From NCBI GenBank assembly GCA_012861695.1, contig JAAOOA010000399.1, forward strand, positions 17,994,287 to 18,058,286: a DNA stretch of 64,000 nt, written 5' to 3'. This DNA is from Trematomus loennbergii (taxonomy: Eukaryota > Chordata > Actinopteri > Perciformes > Nototheniidae). Under the pieces are notes generated by a model that ran no database searches, had not been told where the DNA came from, and saw only the letters and a list, made by a program, of their open reading frames with translations. The position numbers and the translations under genes were made by a program. Position 1 is the first letter of the stretch. Each line of letters starts with the position of its first letter. Positions 62,665-64,000 of this stretch are shown one piece after another.

Positions 62665-63286
62665 CAAGAGAAGAGAGGGCGATCAAGAGAAGTGAGAGAG
62701 GGTGATAGAAGAGTGATAGGGTGATCAAGAGAAGAGAGAGGGCGATCAAGAGGAGAGAGAGAGGGCAATCAAGAGAAGAGAGAGAGGGCGATCAAGAGGA
62801 GAGAGAGGGGGCAATCAAGAGAAGAGAGAGAGAGGGCGATCAAGAGGAGAGAGAGAGGGCGATCAAGAGGAGAGAGAGTGGGTGATCAAGAGGAGAGAGA
62901 GAGGGCGATCAAGAGGAGAGAGAGAGGGCGATCAAGAGGAGAGGGAGAGGGCGATCAAGAGGAGAGAGAGAGGGCGATCAAGAGAAGAGAGAGAGAGGGC
63001 GATCAAGAGGAGAGAGGAGGGCGATCAAGAGGAGAGAGAGAGGGCGATCAAGAGAAGAGAGAGAGAGGGCGATCAAGAGGAGAGAGAGAGGGCGATCAAG
63101 AGGAGAGAGAGAGGGCGATCAAGAGGAGAGAGAGTGGGCGATCAAGAGGAGAGAGAGAGGGCGATCAAGAGAAGAGAGAGAGGGCGATCAAGAGGAGAGA
63201 GAGAGGGCGATCAAGAGGAAAGAGAGAGGGCGATCAAGAGGAGAGAGAGTGGGCGATCAAGAGGAGAGAGAGAGGGCGATCAAGAT
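62665..63286 (+). repeat. 22-24-bp purine-rich minisatellite (GGGCGATCAAGAGG unit)
   Basis: Roughly 25-28 units of GGGCGATCAAGAGG followed by AGAGAGA, with frequent AAG/AGG, GTGGG and indel variants. Two overlapping plus-strand frames of 149 and 182 codons run through it and encode degenerate DQEERE and IKRRER repeats. They lack any other coding evidence. Confidence 0.92.
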
Positions 63287-63583
63287 CAATGCAAATTCAT
63301 TCACTACTACTTACATCTGATATTTAACTCCTTCAGCCTATTTTCAGCTGCAGAAACCATTCAACTATTACATTATTCAGCAATTTCATTACATCAAGGC
63401 GATACATGTTTTTTAAACTTTTTATTTTAAATATTAAGCTTTTTCTCCATTTTTGTAGCTAAAAGCAGCTACCATTCAGCTAATAACATTCAGCTTTTTC
63501 TGCATTTTCAGCTAAATTCAGCCACAAATGTTCACAGTTTACAGCATTCGCACGCATTTTCTGCAGGAAATGCATTTTCTAGT

Positions 63584-64000
63584 TTATCTCTCTTGAACAT
63601 AGTTCAGCAGATAGTCTTCAGTTAAAAGACAAAGCAGGTCTTCTTCATTGTGTGTTGTTTCATGTACTTTAGAAATATTAAATCTATTATTTTTGAATAG
63701 AGTTGTGCATTCCGGTTGCTTGCCTTTAAACTGTGTTTATTTAAGCTTTGCAATTGCTAAGATTTAGCTGTCTAATATCATTGGCAATAATGTTATGATT
63801 AATGAAGAAAAGGTCCTGTTAGACAAGACATTTTACTTTGTTATAACAAGTCCCACACATGACTGCTGGGGTCATTTGGCTGTCATGGCTGTGTTTACAT
63901 TAAGAGACTCGATGTCCAGGAGCCTTTAAACATGTTACATAAGACATTTATCTTGTGAAAGGGAGATTAGCGGGGCGACAAAAGCAAAGATAGCAAACGC
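63584..64000. other. Intergenic, no gene recognised
   Basis: No supported feature to the window end. Confidence 0.4.

Larger units (their letters stand above)
61508..63583 (-). mobile_element. Inverted copy B of the 57,908 repeat family, enlarged by simple repeats
   Basis: The left edge has AGTGCGAATGCTGTGCCACA and GCATTCC, matching the right terminus of copy A in reverse. The interior from TTAACATGGAAGTCAATGGG (about 61,740) to CAACTGACAGCAGTCTG (about 62,500) matches copy A inverted, including ACATCTCGTAGCTTGAAAAA. The right edge has ACAGCATTCGCACGC followed by a CTAG-ended tail. The part that should match the 148-bp array of copy A is instead occupied by CT/CA/CAGA repeats and a minisatellite. 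Confidence 0.55.

Noticed and set aside
62878..63430. Frames of 149 and 182 codons resembling charged repeat proteins
   Set aside because: Both read the same purine-rich minisatellite in different frames, unit length varies without regard to codons, and no start context or flanking exon is seen.

Overview
The window looks like teleost fish (probably spiny-rayed) nuclear DNA. The evidence is two intact-looking vertebrate gene loci with short introns, a eukaryotic tRNA-Phe, tRNA-derived SINEs, non-LTR retrotransposon 3' tails, many short TIR-bounded elements of types common in fish, and long (CA)n/(GT)n microsatellites. Gene density is low: about 64 kb holds two clear protein-coding genes, one tRNA gene and one decayed coiled-coil gene. 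Everything is read by eye; family names for repeats come from remembered terminal motifs and target-site duplications, not from a search.

Layout. 1-9.6 kb: intergenic, with the end of a TTAA-flanked element at position 1 and a SINE near 3.9 kb. 9.63-11.43 kb: gpr22, an orphan class A GPCR in one coding exon. Its reading frame is broken by a -1/+2 shift inside a TCC-rich tract in extracellular loop 2, so it is either an assembly error or a real lesion. A GT microsatellite follows in the probable 3' UTR. 11.6-23.9 kb: intergenic, with a second SINE carrying a fold-back insert, a tRNA-Phe(GAA) gene at 16.19 kb, a MITE fragment and LINE tails. 23.9-31 kb: a segment of about 497 bp at 23,878-24,374 recurs base for base exactly 6,100 bp downstream. 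The second copy lies between CA repeats inside a TTAA-type transposon. 31.7-38.9 kb: a nest of DNA transposons (a hAT-like element with a perfect 8-bp target duplication, a MITE with long GC-rich inverted ends, a TTAA element nested in another repeat, and a MITE inside a second TTAA element) surrounding remnants of a coiled-coil protein gene that was partly duplicated in tandem. 38.9-48.7 kb: intergenic with CA and CAGGCA arrays. 48.7-54.5 kb: ip6k2, inositol hexakisphosphate kinase 2, five coding exons whose splice phases join into a 467-residue protein. 54.5-64 kb: intergenic with a LINE 3' end and two inverted copies of one repeat family, each holding its own tandem array.

The two genes have no obvious functional link: Gpr22 is a plasma-membrane receptor, and Ip6k2 makes the inositol pyrophosphate 5-InsP7. 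I found no convincing new biological system. The most informative structures are the exact 497-bp/6,100-bp duplication and the duplicated coiled-coil exon pair, in which one copy keeps the empty site of a transposon present in the other.
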